Below are positions 1-7,043 of a DNA stretch of 40,567 nt, piece after piece. The position numbers were made by a program, and so were the translations under genes. The notes under the pieces were generated by a model. It was not told the DNA's origin. It saw only the letters and a program-made list of their open reading frames with translations, and did no database searches. Numbering within the stretch: the first letter of the stretch is position 1; each line of letters begins with the position of its first letter. The stretch is from the NCBI GenBank assembly GCA_964608185.1, contig CAZSMR010000007.1:1-40567 (forward strand). The letters are read 5' to 3'. The stretch comes from Porticoccus sp964608185 (GTDB lineage Bacteria; Pseudomonadota; Gammaproteobacteria; Pseudomonadales; Porticoccaceae).

Positions 1-2
1 TA

Positions 3-1010
3 ATCGGTCCAGGAGATCGCAGCCTTAAACTAGCATCATATCCTCAGCTCCTAGAAGTCAAGAAATCTGGCTTTGCCGCCTACAAAAAAATTATCACGCC
101 GCAGCCTCAACTAAAACAAATATTAAAGGTTCAACTGCTCACTGAAGAGGAGGCTTACTGGGCGGGTATACCCAAAGAAATAACTAGCTCCGCTAACCAA
201 ATACTTAAGCTATTTAGACCAAAGACTGAATTTTTAATGGGAGCTCCGAGACAAGAAGCTGGACGACGAGCTAACGAAGTTTTACGGAAAGTACTCATCA
301 CTCGCCCTTTTTATATGGCTACTAAAGAGATTACCAACAAACAGTACTGGAAATTCAAAAAACACAGCTCTCGACATTTTAATGGCAAAACCTTAGATCT
401 TCCAAATCAGCCTGTCGTAAATGTTAGCTGGGAACAAGCTGCTCTTTACTGTAACTGGCTAAGCAAAGTAGAAAAACTAATTCCGTTTTACCAGGAAGAT
501 AAAAGTAAAATTATTGGCTCAAATATCGGTGCCACTGGGTATCGCCTTCCAACAGAGGCAGAGTGGGCATGGGTTTCCAGATCTAAAAAAATAGGTGGAA
601 AATCAGAAAGCTTACAGCAGTACTTACCTCCAAAAAATAAAAGTGGGAACTTTGCAGATATAAGTGCAGCCGATATTTTAGGCTCAACTATCCCACTTTA
701 TGACGATGGCAACCCAACAACTGCTGCAGTGGGAAGTTTTACCCCTAATGAGAAAGGTTTATATGATCTACAAGGGAATGTGGCTGAATGGGTAAATGAT
801 TTTTATGAGATCAAGTTCAATTTAAACAATAAAACTGAACTAGACCCTTTGGGCCCAGTGAATGGAGAGCTAAGAACTATTCGTGGTAGCAGTTGGCGTG
901 ATAGTGATATTACTGAGCTTAGAATGACATATCGTGATATGGGTAACGATCCACGAGATGACGTAGGATTTAGAATTGCTCGATATATTAAACCAACAAC
1001 TAAAAAATAA
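3..1010 (+). CDS. PEGA / FGE-sulfatase-fold protein (SUMF1/EgtB/PvdO family), 5' partial
   Basis: The frame is open from base 3 with no stop, so the gene begins outside the window; the ATG at 237 is internal. Nucleotides 3-150 resemble the end of a PEGA domain (SGFAAYKKIITPQPQLKQIL, then a VQLL strand). From about nt 225 the FGE-sulfatase fold is clear: FLMGAP, ANEVLRKV, KEITNKQYWKF, TGYRLPTEAEWAW, GLYDLQGNVAEWVNDFYE, RGSSWR and DDVGFRIAR. True formylglycine-generating enzymes carry two reactive cysteines in the segment after the RGGS motif. Here that segment (RDSDITELRMTYRD) has none, so I infer a structural or binding role rather than FGE catalysis. It heads a run of genes encoding a TolQ-like channel, an Hsp70-like protein and VWA proteins, and is probably an envelope-facing part of the same system. 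Family assignment is solid; function is unknown. Confidence 0.85.
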   Translation: MGPGDRSLKLASYPQLLEVKKSGFAAYKKIITPQPQLKQILKVQLLTEEEAYWAGIPKEITSSANQILKLFRPKTEFLMGAPRQEAGRRANEVLRKVLITRPFYMATKEITNKQYWKFKKHSSRHFNGKTLDLPNQPVVNVSWEQAALYCNWLSKVEKLIPFYQEDKSKIIGSNIGATGYRLPTEAEWAWVSRSKKIGGKSESLQQYLPPKNKSGNFADISAADILGSTIPLYDDGNPTTAAVGSFTPNEKGLYDLQGNVAEWVNDFYEIKFNLNNKTELDPLGPVNGELRTIRGSSWRDSDITELRMTYRDMGNDPRDDVGFRIARYIKPTTKK

Positions 1011-1052
1011 GTGTAAAGTGATGGAATAAAGAATTATGGCTAGGGCGAAACA

Positions 1053-1316
1053 GTGAAGTTTTATTGTATCTTATTACTGCTAACTGGGTTTTCTTTTTAC
1101 GTTTTTGGCGCAGAAAATTCAAAAGAAGTAACGTCAGATTTTGAAGAAGTAAGGCCAAAGAGTTCTGACTCAATAGAATTAAAAAGCACTAACATTGATC
1201 CAGTAAAAAAAAGGACATCTCCAGTTATGAAAAATACAGAGATGGTGGTCCAGAAATTTAATCCTAGCGAAGAAATTTCTGAAGATTTAGCTATCCCTTT
1301 TCCAGTCGATATTTAA
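1053..1316 (+). CDS. Small predicted exported protein, unknown
   Basis: This 87-residue protein begins with a GTG preceded by AGGG seven bases upstream. Residues 1-20 look like a signal peptide: a Lys-containing start, a hydrophobic LLLLTGFSFYVF core and a likely cut after FGA. There is no lipobox, so I expect a soluble periplasmic product of about 67 residues. The mature part is polar, rich in Ser, Glu and Lys, probably disordered, and ends in a short hydrophobic patch (AIPFPVDI). It sits between the FGE-fold gene and the TolQ-like gene. The SD (AAGGAG) of the next gene overlaps its stop codon, so the two are probably translationally linked. I do not recognise a family. Its position argues for an accessory subunit of the envelope system. 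Confidence 0.6.
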   Translation: MKFYCILLLLTGFSFYVFGAENSKEVTSDFEEVRPKSSDSIELKSTNIDPVKKRTSPVMKNTEMVVQKFNPSEEISEDLAIPFPVDI

Positions 1317-1328
1317 GGAGATATTTGT

Positions 1329-2126
1329 ATGCAGACAAGAGTTTCATCAGAATTTATGTATCAACTTTTTTCACTTATTTTGGCACTAATTATAGTTCAT
1401 ACAGTTTATCTGACACTAATTCGCCCCAATGCGAATATTTTATTAGAAAATCAATTAGCAAAAGAAGAGGCTGGCGAACCTTATGTTGCTGTGAGATCTT
1501 TTTATATCGTCATAAAAGATTTTGAGCAAGAAGCATGTTTTATATTAATGATATGGGCTTGCGCCATTATGGGTTTCAAGGCAAGAAATATTATAGATGA
1601 GCGCAAACTATTAAACCAAAAGTTACTAATAGTCACAGAAGGAACACGGATATTGCCAAAGGATGCACGTAAAATATCACGTCCGATTCAAGCGCTAACT
1701 GATAAGCAAAGAGAAGGCTTAATTCCTAAAGTATTGTTAACAGCATTACACAGATTTGACTCTACGAAAAACATTCAAGATGTCTCTAATGCTATTAGTG
1801 AAGTTTTGGAGAAAGAATCTGACCGGCTTGACTCAGAACTATCAATGGTTCGCTACATTGCATGGGCCATTCCTTCTATTGGATTTATAGGTACTGTTAG
1901 AGGTATTGGAGAAGCGTTAAGTCAGGCTCATAAAGCAGTCCAGGGAGATATAGCAGGAGTTACAGCAAGCCTAGGGGTAGCTTTTAATTCTACTTTTATC
2001 GCCTTAGTAATAAGTATTTTTCTTATGTTTATTGTTCATCAACTGCAATTAGGGCAAGAAAGGTTAGTTCTAGATTCTCATAACTACTGCGATAACAATT
2101 TAATGCGCCATCTTAAAACGGATTAA
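1329..2126 (+). CDS. MotA/TolQ/ExbB family proton channel protein
   Basis: This 265-residue inner-membrane protein has four hydrophobic segments, at about residues 12-31, 68-83, 174-196 and 213-238. The last two form the MotA/TolQ/ExbB signature: IAWAIPSIGFIGTVRGIGEA, then GDIAGVTASLGVAFNSTFIA. In that family a pentamer surrounds the TM helices of an ExbD/TolR/MotB partner and couples proton flow to mechanical work in the periplasm. The cytoplasmic loop between TM2 and TM3 is about 90 residues. The start is well supported by TAAGGAG nine bases upstream. No ExbD/TolR/MotB gene lies in the window, but two VWA proteins with matching single TM helices follow shortly, so they are the obvious partner candidates. 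It is clearly not flagellar MotA by length or context. Confidence 0.88.
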   Translation: MQTRVSSEFMYQLFSLILALIIVHTVYLTLIRPNANILLENQLAKEEAGEPYVAVRSFYIVIKDFEQEACFILMIWACAIMGFKARNIIDERKLLNQKLLIVTEGTRILPKDARKISRPIQALTDKQREGLIPKVLLTALHRFDSTKNIQDVSNAISEVLEKESDRLDSELSMVRYIAWAIPSIGFIGTVRGIGEALSQAHKAVQGDIAGVTASLGVAFNSTFIALVISIFLMFIVHQLQLGQERLVLDSHNYCDNNLMRHLKTD

Positions 2127-2183
2127 GCTAGCTAATGTACTAAAAATAAGTGGTCCAGTTATTGGCGTTAACAAATATTTTAT

Positions 2184-3482
2184 ATGAGTAAGGGTATGGG
2201 TTTAGCAATAATAGAAATTAATGACTCTGGACACTGTTGTGGAAATGGTAAAAGTAAATCATTTACAAGTCCTGGTTATGCTTTTCTAACAAACAAAGGA
2301 ATCGATACTGGAGATACTGCATTACAAAAAAGTTATTTATCACCTCAGCAAAGTTTTAATCAGTTTTGGCATCAATTAAACTTATCCCCGCTTGCCCACC
2401 CTACGAAAAAAATTAGGCATAATGCAGATTTAGCGTTTCAACAACTAGTAGATCTGCATGAGAAGTTAGGTAGTCCAAGTGAAATTTTATTTGCTGTACC
2501 GGGAAGCTTTAATCGAGAGCAATTATCTATACTTTTGGGGTTAGCTGGTGCTTGTAATTTCCAAGTTGCTGGTTTAGTTGACTCTGCTGTTTCCGCTGTA
2601 TCTAGTTTTGAGTCAAAGAATAACTATGCAGGTAGCAAAAACTTCATCCATCTAGACATACAACTACATCAAATAATATTTACCCGTTTACTTGTCGGCA
2701 AATATGCCATAGAAAGGACTTTTGTTGATATAGTTACCGATGTAGGACTGAATGATTTTTATAGCGACTGGGCAAGGTATATTGCCAACAAATTTATAGA
2801 AGAGTTTCGCTATGACCCGCTTCATAAAGCTGAAGGTGAGCAGCAGCTTTATGATGAACTGCCAAATTGGTTAGAACAATTGAATACAAGTAAAGAAATA
2901 ATAATTTCACTAAATAGCCCTCATAGAAGTTATAAACTAGCATTGAGTCTGTGTGAGCTTTTAATTATCAGCAAAAAAAATATAGGGAAATTGAAGAAAA
3001 AATTTATAGGCATCTCTAATAAAGATGATATTTTGATTGGCAGCCATAGGTTGAAATTATTACCAAGCATAGCCGAAGAATTTGGGAAATTTCATATATT
3101 AAATGAAGATGCAGTGATTTTAGGGAGCCTGGAAAATTTAGACTGTATTAAACAGGATATACAAAATATTTTTCTTGTGACTTCAATCGGTAATAACAAA
3201 CCTAACGAATTAAGAAAGTCTAGTCTGCTTTTACAAAATGTTCCAACGCATATTCTATATAATGATGAGGCTATTAAAATAGGTAGTATTTTATACATCG
3301 ATTTTCACACTAATTTCCTTAAATTCTCACAAAAAAAGACTTCGAAAAAATCACTAATTTTTATCAATGATAATCTATACTTCAATGATGCAGAAAATCC
3401 GAAAAAAAAAGAAATCCCCTTGAAGATAGGTCAAAATATTGTAATCGGATCTCAGTCTTTTCAGCTAATCAAGGTTACTTAA
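2184..3482 (+). CDS. Divergent Hsp70/actin-like ATPase-fold protein
   Basis: This 432-residue protein has no signal peptide and is probably cytoplasmic. Residues 100-140 match the Hsp70 segment that follows the first subdomain: ILFAVPGSFNREQLSILLGL, then AGACNFQVAGLVDSAVSAV, comparable to the VPAYF...AGL...EPTAAAL stretch of DnaK. NFIHLDIQ (about 153-160) sits where phosphate-2 DLGGGT would be but lacks the glycines. GSHRLKLLPSIAEEFG near residue 290 resembles the adenosine motif. The N-terminal phosphate-1 loop (LAIIEINDSG) is also degenerate, so nucleotide hydrolysis is uncertain. The last 60 residues are beta-rich (KIGQNIVIGSQSFQLIKV), with no clear substrate-binding domain. The stop is one base before the next gene. 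No strong SD precedes the start, and Met5 is an alternative. It may be a regulatory or assembly ATPase of the envelope complex. Confidence 0.7.
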   Translation: MSKGMGLAIIEINDSGHCCGNGKSKSFTSPGYAFLTNKGIDTGDTALQKSYLSPQQSFNQFWHQLNLSPLAHPTKKIRHNADLAFQQLVDLHEKLGSPSEILFAVPGSFNREQLSILLGLAGACNFQVAGLVDSAVSAVSSFESKNNYAGSKNFIHLDIQLHQIIFTRLLVGKYAIERTFVDIVTDVGLNDFYSDWARYIANKFIEEFRYDPLHKAEGEQQLYDELPNWLEQLNTSKEIIISLNSPHRSYKLALSLCELLIISKKNIGKLKKKFIGISNKDDILIGSHRLKLLPSIAEEFGKFHILNEDAVILGSLENLDCIKQDIQNIFLVTSIGNNKPNELRKSSLLLQNVPTHILYNDEAIKIGSILYIDFHTNFLKFSQKKTSKKSLIFINDNLYFNDAENPKKKEIPLKIGQNIVIGSQSFQLIKVT

Positions 3483-3483
3483 G

Positions 3484-4527
3484 GTGGCGCGTTCAAAACG
3501 AAAAATAACAACTTTTAGTTTATCTTTTTTAGACATTATGGCTTGTGGATTTGGTGCTGTTACTCTTTTATTTCTTATACTCAAGCATAATCCTATTACT
3601 GATGAATATAATGATACATTTGCTGTTTCGGAGAAAAATCTCCTCCAAAAAGAAATTAAACTAGGAAAAGCTAGCCTAATAAAATTAAAAAGTAATCTAA
3701 TACTCATTGATGAATCGTCTGTTGAGATGCTGCAGGATGTAAAGAAAATTAAATTAGGATTAAGTGAAGAATTAGATCCAAAAGAAGAACTAACACGTTT
3801 AAGACGAGAACTTGTTGTTCTAGAAGAAAAAATAAAGCGCCTCAAAAAACAAAGGGTAGGAAGAAATATAAGGCAATTTTCAGGGGATGGAGAGCGGCAA
3901 TACCTCACTGGCCTTAAATTAGGCGGAAAGCGTATTATTATCTTAGTCGATGTTTCTGCCAGCATGCTGTCCGACTCCATTGTAAACGTCATTAGATTAC
4001 GTAATATGGATGAAAAATCGAAAAAGGCCTCACCTAAATGGCAGCGTGCTATAAAAACAACAGAGTGGTTGGTGTCACAGATGCCTGAAGAAAGTCAATA
4101 TCAAATATACACATTTAACTCTATAGCCAAATCAATCAGTAATGATGATGGTGTCTGGAAAAATACTAAGGATAAATCAAGCCTAGATGCGTCTATTAAA
4201 AAACTTAAAAATACTGTTCCTACTGGTGGAACAAACCTCACAAAAGCTTTTAGAGCAATAAAGGATTTCAAAAAATTTCCTGATAATATATTTTTAATTA
4301 CAGATGGTCTTCCGACCCAAGGGCGTAAAAAACAAAAAAATATGATCGTGACGGCTAGTGACCGCATGAAGCTATTTCAAGAGTCTTTAAAGGAATTACC
4401 ATCAAGAATTCCTGTAAATATATTACTATTTCCGATGGAAGGAGACCCATTTGCAGCTGCGAGTTATTGGAAGCTGGCTATATCGACGAATGGTTCGCTC
4501 ATGAGCCCCTCTAGAGACTGGCCATGA
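3484..4527 (+). CDS. Membrane-anchored VWA protein, first of a pair
   Basis: This 347-residue protein begins with a GTG one base after the preceding stop. A positively charged N-terminus (RSKRK) precedes a single TM helix at about residues 11-33, FSLSFLDIMACGFGAVTLLF, with Asp17 inside the membrane. Residues 45-130 are a probable coiled coil rich in Lys, Glu and Leu. The C-terminal VWA domain starts near residue 150 and has a full MIDAS metal site: DVSASM, TGGTN and ITDGLP. The positive-inside rule puts coiled coil and VWA in the periplasm. The layout (short cytoplasmic tail, TM with Asp, periplasmic rod and domain) copies ExbD/TolR/MotB, with a VWA replacing the peptidoglycan-binding part. 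It overlaps the next VWA gene by ATGA, so the two are co-translated. The product is likely a stator partner of the TolQ-like channel, by inference. Confidence 0.85.
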   Translation: MARSKRKITTFSLSFLDIMACGFGAVTLLFLILKHNPITDEYNDTFAVSEKNLLQKEIKLGKASLIKLKSNLILIDESSVEMLQDVKKIKLGLSEELDPKEELTRLRRELVVLEEKIKRLKKQRVGRNIRQFSGDGERQYLTGLKLGGKRIIILVDVSASMLSDSIVNVIRLRNMDEKSKKASPKWQRAIKTTEWLVSQMPEESQYQIYTFNSIAKSISNDDGVWKNTKDKSSLDASIKKLKNTVPTGGTNLTKAFRAIKDFKKFPDNIFLITDGLPTQGRKKQKNMIVTASDRMKLFQESLKELPSRIPVNILLFPMEGDPFAAASYWKLAISTNGSLMSPSRDWP

Positions 4528-5507
4528 GTAGAGAAAAACGTAAAGAAAAGCGGGGTATCGCTGAAATTAGTATTTCATTCTTAGATGTTATTAGTTGCGG
4601 TTTTGGAGCAATAGTCCTCTTGTTGTTGATTGCCAAAACCGTTGATCCAACTTTATTAAAAACTGAAAAAAATACAAAATTATTTACTGTTCCAGAAATG
4701 CAACAACAATTATTTGAAATACGCAAAGAAGTCCGCATGCTTAGTGATTCCTTTAAATATAAGAATTATCAGTTTTTAGAAACGAAAAAAAGAGTAGAAA
4801 ATTTAAAGAGAGAGCTGTTAGAAAAGCAACAAAAAAATGCAATATTTAGAGATAAACAAAGCAAGCTCCTGCTGGCTCAACAAAATCTTACCGAGGTGAT
4901 GAAGCGTCTTTTGAAAAATCAAAGAAAATCTAGGAGCGATACAATTGGTGGGATACCAATTGACAGTGAATATATCGTTTTTATTATAGACACATCAGGA
5001 AGTATGTCTAACCATGCATGGACTAGGGTCAAGAAAGAAATGATAAACATTCTTAATGTTTATCCCCAAGTAAAAGGTATTCAAGTAATGAACGATATGG
5101 GAGACTATATGTTTTCTAGTTTCAGTAAAAAGTGGATACCCGACACCCCTGCAAGAAGAAAAGCTATTTTAAATCGGCTAGCTACTTGGACCCCTTTTAG
5201 TAATTCTAGTCCTGTTGAAGGAATCCAAAAAGCTATACGACAGTTTTATTCTTCAAACAAAAGAATTAGTCTTTATGTTTTTGGAGATGACTTTACGGGG
5301 GGATCTATAGATAAGGTTTTAAAGGCTACAGCTAGAATTAATCAGACTATAAACTCTTCCCCTCTAGTTAGAATACACACAATTGGCTTCCCAGTTCATT
5401 TCAAGGTTAAAGGAGGGAATCTGAAAACTGCGACACGCTTTTCCGCTCTAATGAGAGAACTAAGCTATGATAATAACGGAACTTTTGTTGGTCTAACTGA
5501 ACTTTAG
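4524..5507 (+). CDS. Membrane-anchored VWA protein, second of a pair
   Basis: This 327-residue paralogue of the upstream protein starts at an ATGA overlap with it. The N-terminus is Lys/Arg-rich, followed by a TM helix at about residues 15-37, ISISFLDVISCGFGAIVLLL, with Asp21 in the same place as Asp17 of its partner. A coiled coil covers about 55-135 (repeated EIRKEV, ENLKREL, LLLAQQNL). The VWA domain begins near residue 148 with DTSGSM. The third MIDAS Asp is probably in FGDDFTGGS. The usual TGGT loop is replaced by TPFSNSSP, so metal binding may differ from the first copy. The pair probably forms a heterodimer, as ExbD/MotB dimers sit in their channels. The stop is followed by a 33-base spacer to the first lipoprotein gene. 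Confidence 0.83.
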   Translation: MSREKRKEKRGIAEISISFLDVISCGFGAIVLLLLIAKTVDPTLLKTEKNTKLFTVPEMQQQLFEIRKEVRMLSDSFKYKNYQFLETKKRVENLKRELLEKQQKNAIFRDKQSKLLLAQQNLTEVMKRLLKNQRKSRSDTIGGIPIDSEYIVFIIDTSGSMSNHAWTRVKKEMINILNVYPQVKGIQVMNDMGDYMFSSFSKKWIPDTPARRKAILNRLATWTPFSNSSPVEGIQKAIRQFYSSNKRISLYVFGDDFTGGSIDKVLKATARINQTINSSPLVRIHTIGFPVHFKVKGGNLKTATRFSALMRELSYDNNGTFVGLTEL

Positions 5508-5540
5508 TGAATAACTTCTTCTAAAAAATTAGTGGTCCGT

Positions 5541-6146
5541 ATGGTAGTAATGATGAAAAAAAATTTGTTCATAACTTCAATTATTATCTGCATACTAACA
5601 GCAGGTTGCTCAACTCATGTTGTCGTCATGAGTGAACACCCATCAATCTTAATTGAACCCCTCCCTTATAAAATAGGCTTGGTGTTGGATGATACGTTTA
5701 CTAAGTATTCATTTACCAGGAAAAAGGAAGATGAAAAAATTATTATTTCTCTTGGGGACTCGCAGACAGAGCTATTTGATAGAATTTTTGATTCTATGTT
5801 CCCGGAAGTTATCAGATTTCAGTCGAAACCGTTAGCGGAGCCAGGAACCTTAGAGCTTTATGTTATTGCTTCAGTCGACGAGCTACAGCTATCTTTACCC
5901 AAAGAGACGAGTGTTAATGTTTTCGAAGTATGGATCAAATATAAGTTAGAGATATTTGATCAGAATGGATCACTCATCACCGAATGGCTGATTAGCTCTT
6001 ATGGAAGAACGCAAACTCGATTCCTGAAATCCCAAAAAAGAGCCCTTAATCAAGCTACGAAAGCAGCACTTAGGGACGCAGGAGCGCAAATCATTGTTGG
6101 CTTCAAAACGGTTCCAGCAATACGTGATTGGATTGATAGAGAATGA
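5541..6146 (+). CDS. Lipoprotein of unknown function, part of the envelope cluster
   Basis: A lipoprotein signal peptide ends in LTAGC, with Cys as the lipidated residue and Ser next to it, which favours the outer membrane. The start is uncertain: GTG at 5532 and ATGs at 5541, 5550 and 5553 are all in frame before the KKNLF n-region, and none has a strong SD. The mature part, about 180 residues, is mixed alpha/beta. It includes GLVLDDTF, an ISLGDSQTELFDRIFDSMF helix, and VWIKYKLEIFDQNGSLITEW, which reads like a beta hairpin with the Asp-x-x-Gly turn found in LPS- or peptidoglycan-associated lipoproteins. I cannot name a family with confidence. The next gene overlaps by ATGA, so the two lipoproteins are made together, probably as the outer-membrane end of the cluster. 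Confidence 0.72.
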   Translation: MVVMMKKNLFITSIIICILTAGCSTHVVVMSEHPSILIEPLPYKIGLVLDDTFTKYSFTRKKEDEKIIISLGDSQTELFDRIFDSMFPEVIRFQSKPLAEPGTLELYVIASVDELQLSLPKETSVNVFEVWIKYKLEIFDQNGSLITEWLISSYGRTQTRFLKSQKRALNQATKAALRDAGAQIIVGFKTVPAIRDWIDRE

Positions 6147-6841
6147 AGCTAACAAATGAGGTTAATAATTTACTAAAAATAGTATTTAAATTGTCATTTT
6201 TTTTGATTACGATAATATTTTTTTTAATTTCTGGTTGCTCCACATCGACAGTTATCGATGAACAGAAATCTAGTCGTGTCAAATTGAACCTTGAGTTTAA
6301 AGAGAAGATAGTCGTCATGGGAAGAAGACATGGAAACTCCTATGAAACAGAGCCTAATTTCATTAACTGTATTAGCAGTAATATTGCTGGGACAGGAAAA
6401 TTAAGTGTTATGAAAGAGCAACAGTTTTTAGATAAATTTTACCCTTGGTTTGAACCTAGATTAGCTCCGTTAAGCCTAGAAAGTATGAAAAAAACTTTAA
6501 ATGAGCCAACCATTAACAGGCAAGTCCAAAATCTCGGTATTAGATATATGGTATGGGTTGATGGTAGCACAGAGACCACTAAAGAAAGCGGCTCTATTAC
6601 TTGTGGTATGAGTGCCAGTGGTGGTTGTTTTGGCTTTAAAAGTTGGGATAAAACTTCTTCTTATGAGGCTACTGTTTGGGACTTAAAGAACTTAACTGAA
6701 AAAGGCAAGGTTAAGGTCGATAGCAAAGGATCATCTTACCTCATAGGTGTTGGGCCCCCCATACCTCTCATAGCTCAGGTTCAAGGCGTTGCTTGCGACG
6801 GAATCAGTGATAGGCTGGGTGGCTTCTTTCTCAATAAATAA
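6143..6841 (+). CDS. Lipoprotein of unknown function (PWFEPR signature)
   Basis: This 232-residue protein has a long lipoprotein signal (hydrophobic 14-30) ending in LISGC, with Cys32 lipidated and Ser at +2. The mature protein contains distinctive blocks: NFINCISSNI, FLDKFYPWFEPRLAPLSLES, GIRYMVWVDGST, CGMSASGGCFGFKSWD, YEATVWDL and PPIPLIAQVQGVAC. Five or six periplasmic cysteines could form disulfides. I recall similar PWFEP/RYxVWVDG lipoproteins as uncharacterised proteins in other gammaproteobacteria, but know no function. It is the last gene before a tRNA-Ser remnant and the scaffold gap, with the stop only 20 bases from the remnant. The ATGA overlap with the previous lipoprotein gene supports a joint role. 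Confidence 0.75.
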   Translation: MKLTNEVNNLLKIVFKLSFFLITIIFFLISGCSTSTVIDEQKSSRVKLNLEFKEKIVVMGRRHGNSYETEPNFINCISSNIAGTGKLSVMKEQQFLDKFYPWFEPRLAPLSLESMKKTLNEPTINRQVQNLGIRYMVWVDGSTETTKESGSITCGMSASGGCFGFKSWDKTSSYEATVWDLKNLTEKGKVKVDSKGSSYLIGVGPPIPLIAQVQGVACDGISDRLGGFFLNK

Positions 6842-6861
6842 TATTTTCTGGCTTTGGCTAA

Positions 6862-6898
6862 TACCCTATTGAGGGTTCGAATCCCTCTCTCTCCGCCA
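6862..6898 (+). pseudogene. 3' fragment of a tRNA-Ser gene (probable attachment-site remnant)
   Basis: The bases form a complete T-arm (GAGGG stem 6871-6875, TTCGAAT loop, CCCTC 6883-6887), then an acceptor 3' strand TCTCTCC (6888-6894), discriminator G and CCA. Upstream, ACCCTATT fits the 3' half of a long variable arm. This matches class II tRNA-Ser genes, whose 5' acceptor would be GGAGAGA. No GGAGAGA, D-arm or anticodon arm occurs in the 90 bases upstream; that stretch is the end of the lipoprotein gene. It is therefore a fragment, not a gene. Integrating islands duplicate this part of a tRNA, so it is most likely an att scar. Confidence 0.8.
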
Positions 6899-6943
6899 TA
6901 TTATTTTCTTCAATTGAAGAACACTTAGTAGCTATAGTTTTAA

Positions 6944-7043
6944 NNNNNNNNNNNNNNNNNNNNNNNNNNNNNNNNNNNNNNNNNNNNNNNNNNNNNNNNN
7001 NNNNNNNNNNNNNNNNNNNNNNNNNNNNNNNNNNNNNNNNNNN
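6944..7043. other. Assembly gap of 100 Ns
   Basis: Exactly 100 Ns, the usual placeholder for a gap of unknown length between contigs. Left of it are 45 bases of AT-rich sequence after the tRNA remnant; right of it the sequence begins inside an open reading frame. Real distance and content are unknown. A repeat or a tRNA-linked mobile element could be the reason for the break. Confidence 0.97.

Noticed and set aside
3..1010. Active formylglycine-generating enzyme or sulfatase maturation system
   Set aside because: Catalytic cysteines are missing and no sulfatase gene is present in the window.
3465..3992. Minus-strand open frame opposite the first VWA gene
   Set aside because: It is a low-complexity Ser/Arg-rich shadow of the VWA coding sequence, with no domain and no place in the operon.
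6808..6898. Complete tRNA-Ser gene
   Set aside because: Only the T-arm, acceptor 3' strand and CCA are present; upstream is lipoprotein coding sequence with no D-arm, anticodon arm or matching 5' acceptor.
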